14,369 nucleotides of DNA from Pseudobacteroides sp035370245 (GTDB lineage Bacteria > Bacillota > Clostridia > Acetivibrionales > DSM-2933): the NCBI GenBank assembly GCA_035370245.1, contig DAOOVO010000106.1:1-14369 (forward strand). Direction: 5' to 3'. Every line of letters starts with the position of its first letter. Position 1 is the first letter of the stretch. Of the stretch, positions 1 through 7,334 are shown piece after piece. Below the pieces are notes generated by a model. It saw nothing but the letters and a program-made list of their open reading frames with translations, was not told where the DNA came from and ran no database searches. The position numbers and the translations under genes are program-made.

Positions 1-57
1 AATCCATAGGATAAAATGTTTTAATGTAACACATGTATTGTAATCCTACATATTTAT

Positions 58-198
58 ATGTCTTTTTTAAATGATACTTATAAGAAAATAGTACTTGTTG
101 ATGACACAGATAATGAGTTATCTGAGGTAAAAACAATAATAAATGAACTTATACATGTGTGCAATGATGAACTTGAAGCAAGGAGTACTGCTGATTAG
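58..198 (+). pseudogene. possible C-terminal remnant of an unidentified gene (46 codons)
   Basis: An open frame runs from ATG 58 to TAG 196-198. The predicted peptide is hydrophilic and protein-like (it contains KKIVLVDDTDNELSEV and ends ELEARSTAD). It has no convincing ribosome binding site, and a stop lies in the same frame at 22-24. It could be the tail of a gene whose upstream part lies outside the window or was frameshifted, or it could be chance. I do not recognise a family. Confidence 0.25.
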
Positions 199-280
199 TT
201 AAAAAATATAGTTTTTAGTATTTTGTTTGCAAAGAATACTCAATAATGATGTTAAATGTATTGTTAACGTAATAAGAAAA

Positions 281-309
281 TTGATATAAGAATAGTATTA
301 TTTTATGAT
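281..309 (+). promoter_or_regulatory. sigma-A-type promoter for the 411-8558 gene cluster
   Basis: TTGATA at 281-286 and TATGAT at 304-309 are separated by exactly 17 bases, each a 5/6 match to the vegetative consensus. Transcription would start near 316, giving a leader of about 95 bases before the ATG at 411. The next five genes follow with gaps of at most about 55 bases, so this promoter could drive the whole cluster. No operator was recognised in the leader. Confidence 0.55.
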
Positions 310-410
310 CTATGAAAACAATGTTTGAGAGTAAAGAAATGATGTCGGTATTTTCTATACTAAGCAAAAATTTTTAAATGAGAAAGTGAAATTATAAGGA
401 GGAAATAAAA

Positions 411-1373
411 ATGATTCAAAGTCTTATGGATACACAAGTATGGAATGAAGAATTTCGACTAATAAGGGATCAAGAACATTTTGAAAAGGTTTGGAGTATA
501 ATGCAAAAAGTATTGATGAAATATGTTAAACAGTATATAGATAATATTGCTTTGAGCGGACCTTTTACAGCGATGAGCAACTATTCATTATTCTTACAAA
601 AATTAATTAATAATAATGGTAAATTAAATGAAAAGTATCACATTATATTTGATTTAGATATGATGGACGAGTATGGAGAAGCTGTTGAAGATTTTAAAAA
701 TCATATATTAAAAAAAGAAACGGATGTTATTAAAAATGGATTACTTAGTAAATCAGAAGCATTAAATGAATGGAAAAGCAAGTTTTACAGTGTGAAGGCA
801 CAAAAAATCTATGATACTTTTTATAATATTATGGATTTTGCCAACGATTATGATGAAGAATTTGATGAAAATGTTATGTCAACAATTAATAAGATTGATG
901 AAAACAAACTTGTTGAAATGGAAAATGGAGCCTGCTACCTAAATGGTGTAATAGGTTATGGTATTTTATCAAATATTCTAAATCATATGTATCCAAGGGT
1001 TTTTCCAGGAAATTATAAGGCTGGTATTTACTCATTGCATTTTCTAACGGGTGATTATAAGAAGGAAGGTATAGATATGCCTTCAGAAACATCTGAATTC
1101 TTAATGGTTAAGGACCTTACCTATACAAAGACAAATATTATCGAGGCTGAACATAATTATTTCTATCCCTTCGAAACATTTGGATTATATACTCTTAGAA
1201 TTTATCGAGTTATTGAGGAAGAGATAAAAAAGAGATTTGAAATGCAATATCCAACAGATTATCGTTTCTTAATTACCAATGACTTTTATGATTTTGTTAC
1301 TATGTTAAATAAAGAGGCAATTACTAATCTAACAGGAAATGATGATATTCTTAAATTTGGGACAATCCTTTAG
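411..1373 (+). CDS. uncharacterised 320-aa protein, first gene of the helicase cluster
   Basis: I do not recognise the family. The protein is soluble-looking, acidic and rich in aromatic residues, with no signal peptide or membrane segment. The first 160 residues look mostly alpha-helical. A distinctive stretch at about 178-213 contains YPRVFPG (194-200) and then AGIYSLHFLTG. A conserved-looking EAEHNYFYPFETFG segment follows near 245-258, before a helix rich in Glu and Lys. The start is set by a perfect AAGGAGG at 396-402, 8 bases before the ATG. The stop is 8 bases from the start of the RecQ-like gene, whose ribosome binding site (AGGTGG, 1372-1377) overlaps this stop codon, so the two are probably translated together and may act as partners. 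A role as target sensor or effector of the neighbouring helicase is only a guess from context. Confidence 0.8.
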   Translation: MIQSLMDTQVWNEEFRLIRDQEHFEKVWSIMQKVLMKYVKQYIDNIALSGPFTAMSNYSLFLQKLINNNGKLNEKYHIIFDLDMMDEYGEAVEDFKNHILKKETDVIKNGLLSKSEALNEWKSKFYSVKAQKIYDTFYNIMDFANDYDEEFDENVMSTINKIDENKLVEMENGACYLNGVIGYGILSNILNHMYPRVFPGNYKAGIYSLHFLTGDYKKEGIDMPSETSEFLMVKDLTYTKTNIIEAEHNYFYPFETFGLYTLRIYRVIEEEIKKRFEMQYPTDYRFLITNDFYDFVTMLNKEAITNLTGNDDILKFGTIL

Positions 1374-1381
1374 GTGGTATT

Positions 1382-2986
1382 ATGGATAAATATGAAGTTT
1401 TAGAAAAATACTTTAAATATGAAGGATTCCGTGATGTGCAGGAAGAAACAATAGATTTATTGTTAAAAAATGAAAGAGTATTATGTCTAATGCCAACAGG
1501 TGGTGGTAAATCTCTTATTTATCAAGTAGCAGGAATATGTATTAAAAAGACTACGATTGTAATTTCTCCTTTAATTGCTTTAATGAATCAACAACATAAC
1601 CAAATGCTAAAATTGGGATTTACATCTGTTAATTTCTCAGGTATGGATTATCGCAAACAATTTACAACAATAACAAATATGTTACAGGGGAATTTACCAC
1701 AATTTATTTTTGTTTCACCTGAAAGAATATCAACAGACGGGTATCTTGAGTTTGCTCTGAATAGACTAAAAGATAAAATTGGATTAGTTGCTATTGATGA
1801 AGTTCACTGTGTTTCTCAATGGGGTGAAGGATTCAGGCCGGCATATAGAAATATTGAGGTTTTTATTAATGCCATCTTTGGAGAAAATGGATGGCCGAGT
1901 CTCTTATGTTTGACAGCAACATTAAATGAAAAGCAACAGGAACAGATCAAAAAGGAGTTTAAAATAACTACTATTGTAAAGGGCAAAAACCTTTGGAGGG
2001 ACAATCTTAAACTTAAAATTATAAATATAGGTAGCGGAAAAGATGAAACAAAAGATGAAGAATTAGAAAAGATTTTGGACAAGCATAAAGGGGAAAAGAT
2101 TCTGGTTTTTGTGCATAGAAAGTTTGGTAATAAAGGTACTACGAGAACATTGTATGAAAAATATAAAAACGTATACGAAGGTGTAGCATTTTATGATTCA
2201 GATGCCCCAGAAGAGCTTAAAGAGCAAGTAATGAACGGATTTACAGAAGGAACAATAAAAATAGTATTTGCTACATCAGCATTTGGCATGGGTGTAGATA
2301 TCGCTGATATTAGAGTGGTAGTAAATTATTTGATTTCTGAAACAGTTGAACAATATTATCAGGAGGTTGGAAGAGGGGGGAGAGACGGGAAACCGGCATA
2401 TGGCTATTTGCTTTATTCAAATCAGTCAAAACATGGCAGGTTGAAATTATTAAACAGCAGCTTATGTACAAAAAAACAAATAATAGATATGTATAATGAT
2501 TGTAAATTAAAAGTGAATGAAAATTTCAAATCTGCATCATATGATAGCATGAATGAAGAGCAGAGAATATCATTCTCACTGCTGATTGATTATGGTGTTA
2601 TTAATATCATTTCAAAGGGTCTTATAAGTGTTAAATGTCTGAAAGGGAATACTCTTAAAGGAAAGCAATTCATTGAAGATCTTTTATCGTATAGTAAGAC
2701 TGGTTTAACAAAAATTATTGCAACAAAAGCGGGGAAAAATATCAGTTCTATTAGTTCAGAAATATGGAATTTATGTGCTAGCAGAGATATTGTTTTTTCT
2801 AAAGCACCATCAAGAACTTTATTTTATAAAACAAGGGATGAGCTTCCAGAGGAATTAGTTGAGAAAATAGTGAAAGATCAAGAAAGTAAGAAAAAATTGA
2901 GATTAGAAGCTTTTCAATTTTTTGTTGATGGTATTGAGGCAGGAAAGACAACAGAAGAGATAATTAGAGAAGCACTTGATATATAA
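1382..2986 (+). CDS. RecQ-like DEVH-box ATP-dependent DNA helicase, short form without zinc cluster
   Basis: A superfamily 2 helicase expected to unwind DNA 3'-5' using ATP. The motifs are in order: motif 0 FRDVQEE (16-22), Walker A MPTGGGKS (37-44), motif Ia ISPLIALMNQQ, SPERI, Walker B DEVH (139-142) followed by the RecQ aromatic-rich loop CVSQWGEGFRP, motif III LTAT, motif V ATSAFGMGVD, and motif VI QEVGRGGRDG (327-336) with arginine fingers. The helicase core is therefore complete. After about residue 350, however, there is no four-cysteine zinc site and no recognisable HRDC domain; the last 180 residues are an unassigned helical tail. At 534 aa it is not the housekeeping RecQ (about 590-610 aa with zinc, WH and HRDC). 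It is coupled to the upstream unknown gene, and a NERD helicase follows after 49 bases. A defence or DNA-processing role is inferred. Confidence 0.9.
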   Translation: MDKYEVLEKYFKYEGFRDVQEETIDLLLKNERVLCLMPTGGGKSLIYQVAGICIKKTTIVISPLIALMNQQHNQMLKLGFTSVNFSGMDYRKQFTTITNMLQGNLPQFIFVSPERISTDGYLEFALNRLKDKIGLVAIDEVHCVSQWGEGFRPAYRNIEVFINAIFGENGWPSLLCLTATLNEKQQEQIKKEFKITTIVKGKNLWRDNLKLKIINIGSGKDETKDEELEKILDKHKGEKILVFVHRKFGNKGTTRTLYEKYKNVYEGVAFYDSDAPEELKEQVMNGFTEGTIKIVFATSAFGMGVDIADIRVVVNYLISETVEQYYQEVGRGGRDGKPAYGYLLYSNQSKHGRLKLLNSSLCTKKQIIDMYNDCKLKVNENFKSASYDSMNEEQRISFSLLIDYGVINIISKGLISVKCLKGNTLKGKQFIEDLLSYSKTGLTKIIATKAGKNISSISSEIWNLCASRDIVFSKAPSRTLFYKTRDELPEELVEKIVKDQESKKKLRLEAFQFFVDGIEAGKTTEEIIREALDI

Positions 2987-3006
2987 ACAATTATTTAATT
3001 AATTGT
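2987..3006 (+). other. AT-only inverted repeat between two operon genes
   Basis: ACAATTA (2987-2993) and TAATTGT (3000-3006) form a 7-bp stem with a 6-base loop directly after the stop codon of the RecQ-like gene. With almost no G-C pairs and no T-run, it would be a very weak attenuator at best. It could instead help set mRNA processing between the genes, or be chance. Confidence 0.2.
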
Positions 3007-3035
3007 ATTTTCTAGACATGTGAGGAGATTGAAAA

Positions 3036-4742
3036 ATGGCAGTGTTTATTCCAAGTTTACCTGAAAATTTTAATAATAGCTATGGCGAAGAAAAAGTTTT
3101 TAATTCTCTTAGGACATTGGATAATAATTATGTAGTATTTCACTCTTATAATTGGGTTGGAATCAAAGAAAGAACAATAGGAGAAGCTGATTTTGTTGTA
3201 ATGCATCCGACAAAAGGAATAATGGTTATTGAAGTAAAGTCAGGAGAGATAGAATATAAGGATGGAATCTGGTATCAAACGAATGTGAAAACAAAATTTA
3301 AGAAAGAAATAAACCCTTTTAGCCAGGCAAGAAGAAGCATGTATGAAATTCAAGATAGATTATTATTGAAATATAAGTTCAGTGAGATACCTATGATTTG
3401 TTTTGCAGTATGGTTTACATCAATGGACATAGATAAAGACGTTTTGTTACCTGCTGAATCTCCACGTGAAATTATTTTGGATAAAAGTTCTTTAGATTTC
3501 CCTAAGAGAGATATAGATGGCATATTTAATTATTGGAACAAAAAATATCGTAATGTAACATTAAATCAAAAAAGGTTTAATGATATGGTTAATTTTCTTT
3601 GCCCACATTTTCATATTGTTCCAAAGTTACGAACATCAATAGAAGAAGCTGAGTATTTTTATATTCAATTAACAAATCAACAAATAGCTTTACTGAATTT
3701 TTTAGAAGAACAGAAGACTGCAGTAATTCATGGATTAGCAGGAACAGGAAAAACTGTTTTAGCTGTTGAAAAAGCGAAATCACTTGCCGAACAAAGGGAG
3801 AGTGTATTATTCTTATGCTATAATAGTTTCTTAAAAGATGTTTTGAGAGATTACAATTCTATTCCTAATGTTGTTTTTCATAATGTACATTCATTAGCTT
3901 ATGAAATATTAGGAAATAAAGGAACATCAATAGAAGACCTAGTTAATGAATTTGAAGATTATTTGGAAACAGTTTTTGAAGCTGATGACTGGATATACTC
4001 TAATGTTATAGTTGATGAAGGTCAGGATTTAGATGATAGATTATTAAATAGGTTGTATGAATTGGTTAAAGAGAAAAGGGGTTGTTTTTATGTTTTCTAT
4101 GACCGCAATCAGTATATTATGAAGAATCAACTGCCTGAATGGATAGAGAATTCAGAATGCAGATTAGTATTAAACAAAAATTGTAGAAATACTGCGGAAA
4201 TTTTCAAAACATCCTGTAGTATTATTGGTGTTGACGAAGGTTCAAGGATTAATGATATACATGGAGAAATTCCCTATGCAAAATTTTATAAATCAGAAAA
4301 TGAGTTGAATGTATTAGTTAAAGGGTTTATTAAAAAAGTAATAGTAGAAGGAAATTTAAAGCCTGATGAGATTGTTATATTAACAGCTACTTCACTAGAA
4401 AAATCATGGCTAAATACTGATGATTTATATGAAGGTTATAAAATCACTACTATACCTAAAAATAATTCTATTTTATTTACTACAATTAGAAAATTTAAAG
4501 GACTTGAAGCAAAAGCTGTTCTTATAATAGATGTATCAATCAGAGGTCTAGTTAGTCCGGAAAACAAGCGTTTGATTTATGTTGGCTCATCAAGGGCTAA
4601 GTATTATTTAGAAATTGCATTTCTTGAAGATCTTGAAAATAATGAAATAGGAGACTATTTGAAAAGATTTGATGAAAATCGTAACGTTCCTAAAAATAAA
4701 AAGGGATTTGCAAAATTACTTAATCTAAAGTATAAAATATGA
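3036..4742 (+). CDS. NERD nuclease-domain / UvrD-like superfamily 1 helicase fusion
   Basis: The N-terminal NERD domain (about residues 10-125) carries the restriction-endonuclease-like core: GEADFVV with Asp52, then IEVKSG with Glu66 and Lys68, and a downstream NPFSQARRSMYEIQ helix. The nuclease residues therefore look intact. The helicase part starts with a Q-motif (QLTNQQ, near 212) and Walker A GLAGTGKT (233-240). Walker B is VDEGQD (326-331). Motif V-like KFKGLEAKAV and motif VI VGSSRAK (516-522) complete a compact SF1A (UvrD/Rep/PcrA-type) ATPase. At 568 aa the 1B/2B insertions must be small. NERD-helicase fusions are known from defence islands and plasmids, but their substrate is largely uncharacterised. 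The start at 3036 is supported by GAGGAG at 3022-3027. A joint role with the upstream helicase pair is inferred from co-orientation and the short gap. Confidence 0.9.
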   Translation: MAVFIPSLPENFNNSYGEEKVFNSLRTLDNNYVVFHSYNWVGIKERTIGEADFVVMHPTKGIMVIEVKSGEIEYKDGIWYQTNVKTKFKKEINPFSQARRSMYEIQDRLLLKYKFSEIPMICFAVWFTSMDIDKDVLLPAESPREIILDKSSLDFPKRDIDGIFNYWNKKYRNVTLNQKRFNDMVNFLCPHFHIVPKLRTSIEEAEYFYIQLTNQQIALLNFLEEQKTAVIHGLAGTGKTVLAVEKAKSLAEQRESVLFLCYNSFLKDVLRDYNSIPNVVFHNVHSLAYEILGNKGTSIEDLVNEFEDYLETVFEADDWIYSNVIVDEGQDLDDRLLNRLYELVKEKRGCFYVFYDRNQYIMKNQLPEWIENSECRLVLNKNCRNTAEIFKTSCSIIGVDEGSRINDIHGEIPYAKFYKSENELNVLVKGFIKKVIVEGNLKPDEIVILTATSLEKSWLNTDDLYEGYKITTIPKNNSILFTTIRKFKGLEAKAVLIIDVSIRGLVSPENKRLIYVGSSRAKYYLEIAFLEDLENNEIGDYLKRFDENRNVPKNKKGFAKLLNLKYKI

Positions 4743-4775
4743 GTAAATACATATAGTTTGTTATTAATAATGGTT

Positions 4776-4780
4776 AGGAG
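4776..4780 (+). promoter_or_regulatory. ribosome binding site fixing the yjbQ start
   Basis: AGGAG lies 7 bases before the ATG at 4788. The frame is open upstream to a TTG at 4758, but that start has no Shine-Dalgarno sequence and the extra ten residues do not fit the family, so 4788 is chosen. Confidence 0.7.
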
Positions 4781-4787
4781 TGTAGTC

Positions 4788-4876
4788 ATGGAACACACGA
4801 TAAAAACAAGCAAACAAGACGAAATGATTAACATCACAGATATTATTCGTGAAGATGTAAGAAACAGCAAAGTCAA
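4788..4876 (+). repeat. direct repeat copy A (5' end of intact yjbQ)
   Basis: These 89 bases align without gaps to 8601-8689, with 12 mismatches by my count (about 87% identity). Both copies begin at an ATG and lie in the same orientation. Together they bracket most of yjbQ, the RecQ-phosphoribosyltransferase gene and the DprA-like gene. Confidence 0.85.
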
Positions 4877-5177
4877 AGATGGAGTTGTAATTGTTTTTGT
4901 ACCTCATACAACAGCAGGTATAACAATTAATGAAAATGCCGATCCTGATGTTGTTTATGATATTTTAAACACGCTTCAAAAAGTGTTTCCAAAGGAAAGA
5001 AGCCATCGACACATGGAGGGGAATTCACATGCTCATATCAAGGCATCAGTTATGGGTTCATCTTGTTCGGTTATAATTGAAAATGGAGTGTTAAAATTAG
5101 GAACATGGCAGGGAATTTACTTCTGTGAATTTGATGGTCCGAGAACAAGAAAGTTTTATACAAAGATTATTGGGTAG
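4788..5177 (+). CDS. yjbQ: YjbQ/UPF0047 family protein (secondary thiamine-phosphate synthase type)
   Basis: This 129-residue protein matches the small YjbQ family along its full length. Visible family signatures are HTTAGITINENADPDV (about 41-56), SHRHMEGNSHAHIKAS (about 75-90) and LGTWQGIYFCEFDGPR near the C-terminus. The histidines and acidic residues of the proposed metal/active site are present, so the protein should be functional. The family is usually annotated as secondary thiamine-phosphate synthase because E. coli YjbQ weakly supports thiamine synthesis; its real physiological role is unclear. It sits 45 bases after the NERD helicase and 54 bases before the RecQ-phosphoribosyltransferase gene, an odd place for a housekeeping enzyme. 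Its first 89 bases are repeated, diverged, at 8601-8689. Confidence 0.9.
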   Translation: MEHTIKTSKQDEMINITDIIREDVRNSKVKDGVVIVFVPHTTAGITINENADPDVVYDILNTLQKVFPKERSHRHMEGNSHAHIKASVMGSSCSVIIENGVLKLGTWQGIYFCEFDGPRTRKFYTKIIG

Positions 5178-5231
5178 CACTAGAATTATAGTTCATAGAT
5201 TATTATTTATTTAATTTCCATAGGGGGATGT

Positions 5232-7334
5232 ATGAATAATTTTGTAACGGAAGCAACAAAGTATTTAAAGCAGGCTTTTGGGAAAGATGCGGAATTTAGG
5301 GATGGTCAATTAGACGCTATCTTGGAAGTACTTAGGGGGAAGAGAGTATTAGTTGTTCAAAAAACAGGCTGGGGCAAAAGTATAATTTATTTTTTAAGTA
5401 CAAAAATATTGAGAGCTACAGGAAGAGGACTGACTATAATAATCAGTCCTTTATTAGCTTTGATGAACAATCAATTAGATTCAGCTAATAAGCTGCTCTT
5501 GGTGTCAAGAACGATTAATTCTAATAATCCTGATGAATGGAATGAAATAATTGATGAAATCGCTGCTGATAAAATTGATATTTTGTTTATTTCGCCGGAA
5601 AGATTAGCTAATGATGACTTTCAAAGAAAGGTTCTGAATAAAATTACTAAGTCGATTGGTATGTTGGTAGTCGACGAAGCTCATTGTATTTCAGATTGGG
5701 GACATGATTTTAGACCAGATTACCGACGAATAAAAAATATTGTAAAATTTTTACCTAGTAATGTACCTTTGCTTGCAACAACTGCAACAGCGAATAACCG
5801 TGTTGTTGAGGATGTAACAAACCAATTGGGTAATAATATTTTAGTGCAAAGAGGACCATTAGTTAGAGAGTCATTATGTATTCAAGTAATACATCTAAAC
5901 AGGAAAGAAGAGAGATTGGCATGGTTAGTTGAAAATATTAACAAAATGAGCGGTACAGGTATCGTATACTGTTTGACAAAAAATGATTGTAATATTGTAA
6001 ATAAGTGGTTAAATCAAAACGGTATATCTTCAAGGGCTTATTATTCAGGTTTAAAATCAGAAAATGATAATGGACAAAATGAACGTTTAATAATTGAAGA
6101 TATGTTTATGAAAAATAAAATAAAAGTAATCGTTGCGACAACTGCATTAGGTATGGGAATTGATAAGCCGGATATAGGTTTTGTAATTCATTTTCAAAAG
6201 CCGGGTAATGTGGTAAGCTATTATCAACAAATAGGTCGTGCTGGCAGAGCATTAGATAGGGCATATGCAATATTGCTTGCTGGAAGCGAAGATGATGATA
6301 TAACAGAATATTTTATCAATACTGCTTTTCCTACATATAAAGAAATGGACGGTATTGTAAGGTTACTTGAGAATAATAATGGCATGACTAGGGGAGAGAT
6401 AATGAATCAAGTCGATATAGCGAAAGGGAGATTAGAGAACTCATTAAAATTTTTATTGGTCAATGGAGATATATATAAAGAAAAAATAAAAGGGCAAGTA
6501 TTATATTTTAAATCAATTTCACCTTGGAAACCCGATATGGAGTATAGCGAGAGAATAACTAATATAAGAAAACATGAATTAAAAAGGATGAATGATTTTA
6601 TTAATACGAAAGAATGCTATATGAAATTTGTTGCCAATGAGTTAAATGATACAACCGCACATGATTGCGGAAAATGCAGTAACTGTGTTGGGTATCCAAT
6701 ATTCCCTGAGATGCCAATGCTTGAGAATGTATTAAAAGCAACAAAATTTCTTAAAACAGATTTTTATACTATTTTGCCAAGAAAAAAATGGCCTATGGGG
6801 GTTACGATAAAAAATAAAAACAAAATACCAGAATCATATATATGTCAAAACGGATTAGCTTTAAGCAGCTATGGTGATGCAGGTTGGGGTAGGATTGTAA
6901 AACAGAATAAATATGTAGATAAATACTTTTCTGATGATTTAGTGGATGCATCAGCAGAAGTTCTTAAAAGTATAATAGATGATAATGATATAGTATGGGT
7001 GACTTCGATTCCATCATTTAGGCATCCTGAATTGGTAAGAAGTTTTGCAAAACGACTTGCAAATAAATTAAAATTACCATATTATGAATCTATAATTAAA
7101 ACCAAAAATGTTAAACAGCAAAAAGAATTACATAATAGCAATATGCAATTTAAAAATGCATGGGACAGTTTTGAAGTTATAAAAGTTAAATCAGGCAATG
7201 TTTTACTTGTTGACGATATGGTTGATTCAAGATGGACATTTACAGTTTGTGGATATAAATTAATTGAGAAAGGTTCCGGTAAAGTATATCCATTTGCTTT
7301 ATCGAATACCGCAGGTTCTGGAGGAGATGATTAA
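5232..7334 (+). CDS. RecQ helicase with C-terminal phosphoribosyltransferase domain (PsyrT/RqlH-like)
   Basis: The first 345 residues are a full RecQ helicase: motif 0 FRDGQ (22-26), Walker A QKTGWGKS (43-50), Walker B DEAH (148-151) with CISDWGHDFRP, TATA, ATTALGMGIDKPD, and QQIGRAGR (332-339). A RecQ zinc cluster follows, with Cys462, Cys479, Cys482 and Cys485. Residues from about 500 to 700 are a type I phosphoribosyltransferase-like domain with the PRPP-loop signature VLLVDDMVDSRWT (657-669). The loop has DSRWT where classical enzymes have TGxT. The RecQ-PRTase plus adjacent DprA-like protein is the architecture of PsyrTA (RqlHI), in which PsyrT is the toxic helicase. The next gene starts on the base after this stop. 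Ribosome binding site AGGGGG at 5222-5227 is only 4 bases from the ATG. Confidence 0.9.
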   Translation: MNNFVTEATKYLKQAFGKDAEFRDGQLDAILEVLRGKRVLVVQKTGWGKSIIYFLSTKILRATGRGLTIIISPLLALMNNQLDSANKLLLVSRTINSNNPDEWNEIIDEIAADKIDILFISPERLANDDFQRKVLNKITKSIGMLVVDEAHCISDWGHDFRPDYRRIKNIVKFLPSNVPLLATTATANNRVVEDVTNQLGNNILVQRGPLVRESLCIQVIHLNRKEERLAWLVENINKMSGTGIVYCLTKNDCNIVNKWLNQNGISSRAYYSGLKSENDNGQNERLIIEDMFMKNKIKVIVATTALGMGIDKPDIGFVIHFQKPGNVVSYYQQIGRAGRALDRAYAILLAGSEDDDITEYFINTAFPTYKEMDGIVRLLENNNGMTRGEIMNQVDIAKGRLENSLKFLLVNGDIYKEKIKGQVLYFKSISPWKPDMEYSERITNIRKHELKRMNDFINTKECYMKFVANELNDTTAHDCGKCSNCVGYPIFPEMPMLENVLKATKFLKTDFYTILPRKKWPMGVTIKNKNKIPESYICQNGLALSSYGDAGWGRIVKQNKYVDKYFSDDLVDASAEVLKSIIDDNDIVWVTSIPSFRHPELVRSFAKRLANKLKLPYYESIIKTKNVKQQKELHNSNMQFKNAWDSFEVIKVKSGNVLLVDDMVDSRWTFTVCGYKLIEKGSGKVYPFALSNTAGSGGDD
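7320..7326 (+). promoter_or_regulatory. ribosome binding site inside the upstream gene, coupling translation of the pair
   Basis: GGAGGAG lies within the last codons of the RecQ-PRTase gene, 8 bases before the ATG at 7335; stop and start form TAAATG. This arrangement implies translational coupling, which would keep the helicase and its DprA-like partner in fixed ratio, as expected for a toxin-antitoxin pair. Confidence 0.7.

Noticed and set aside
200..225. AT-only inverted repeat (TAAAAA...TTTTTA) after the upstream fragment
   Set aside because: The stem contains only A-T pairs in a very AT-rich region; it cannot be told from chance.
4758..4787. TTG start giving a yjbQ protein ten residues longer
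   Set aside because: There is no Shine-Dalgarno sequence before the TTG, whereas AGGAG is correctly placed before the ATG at 4788, and the repeat copy also begins at the matching ATG.
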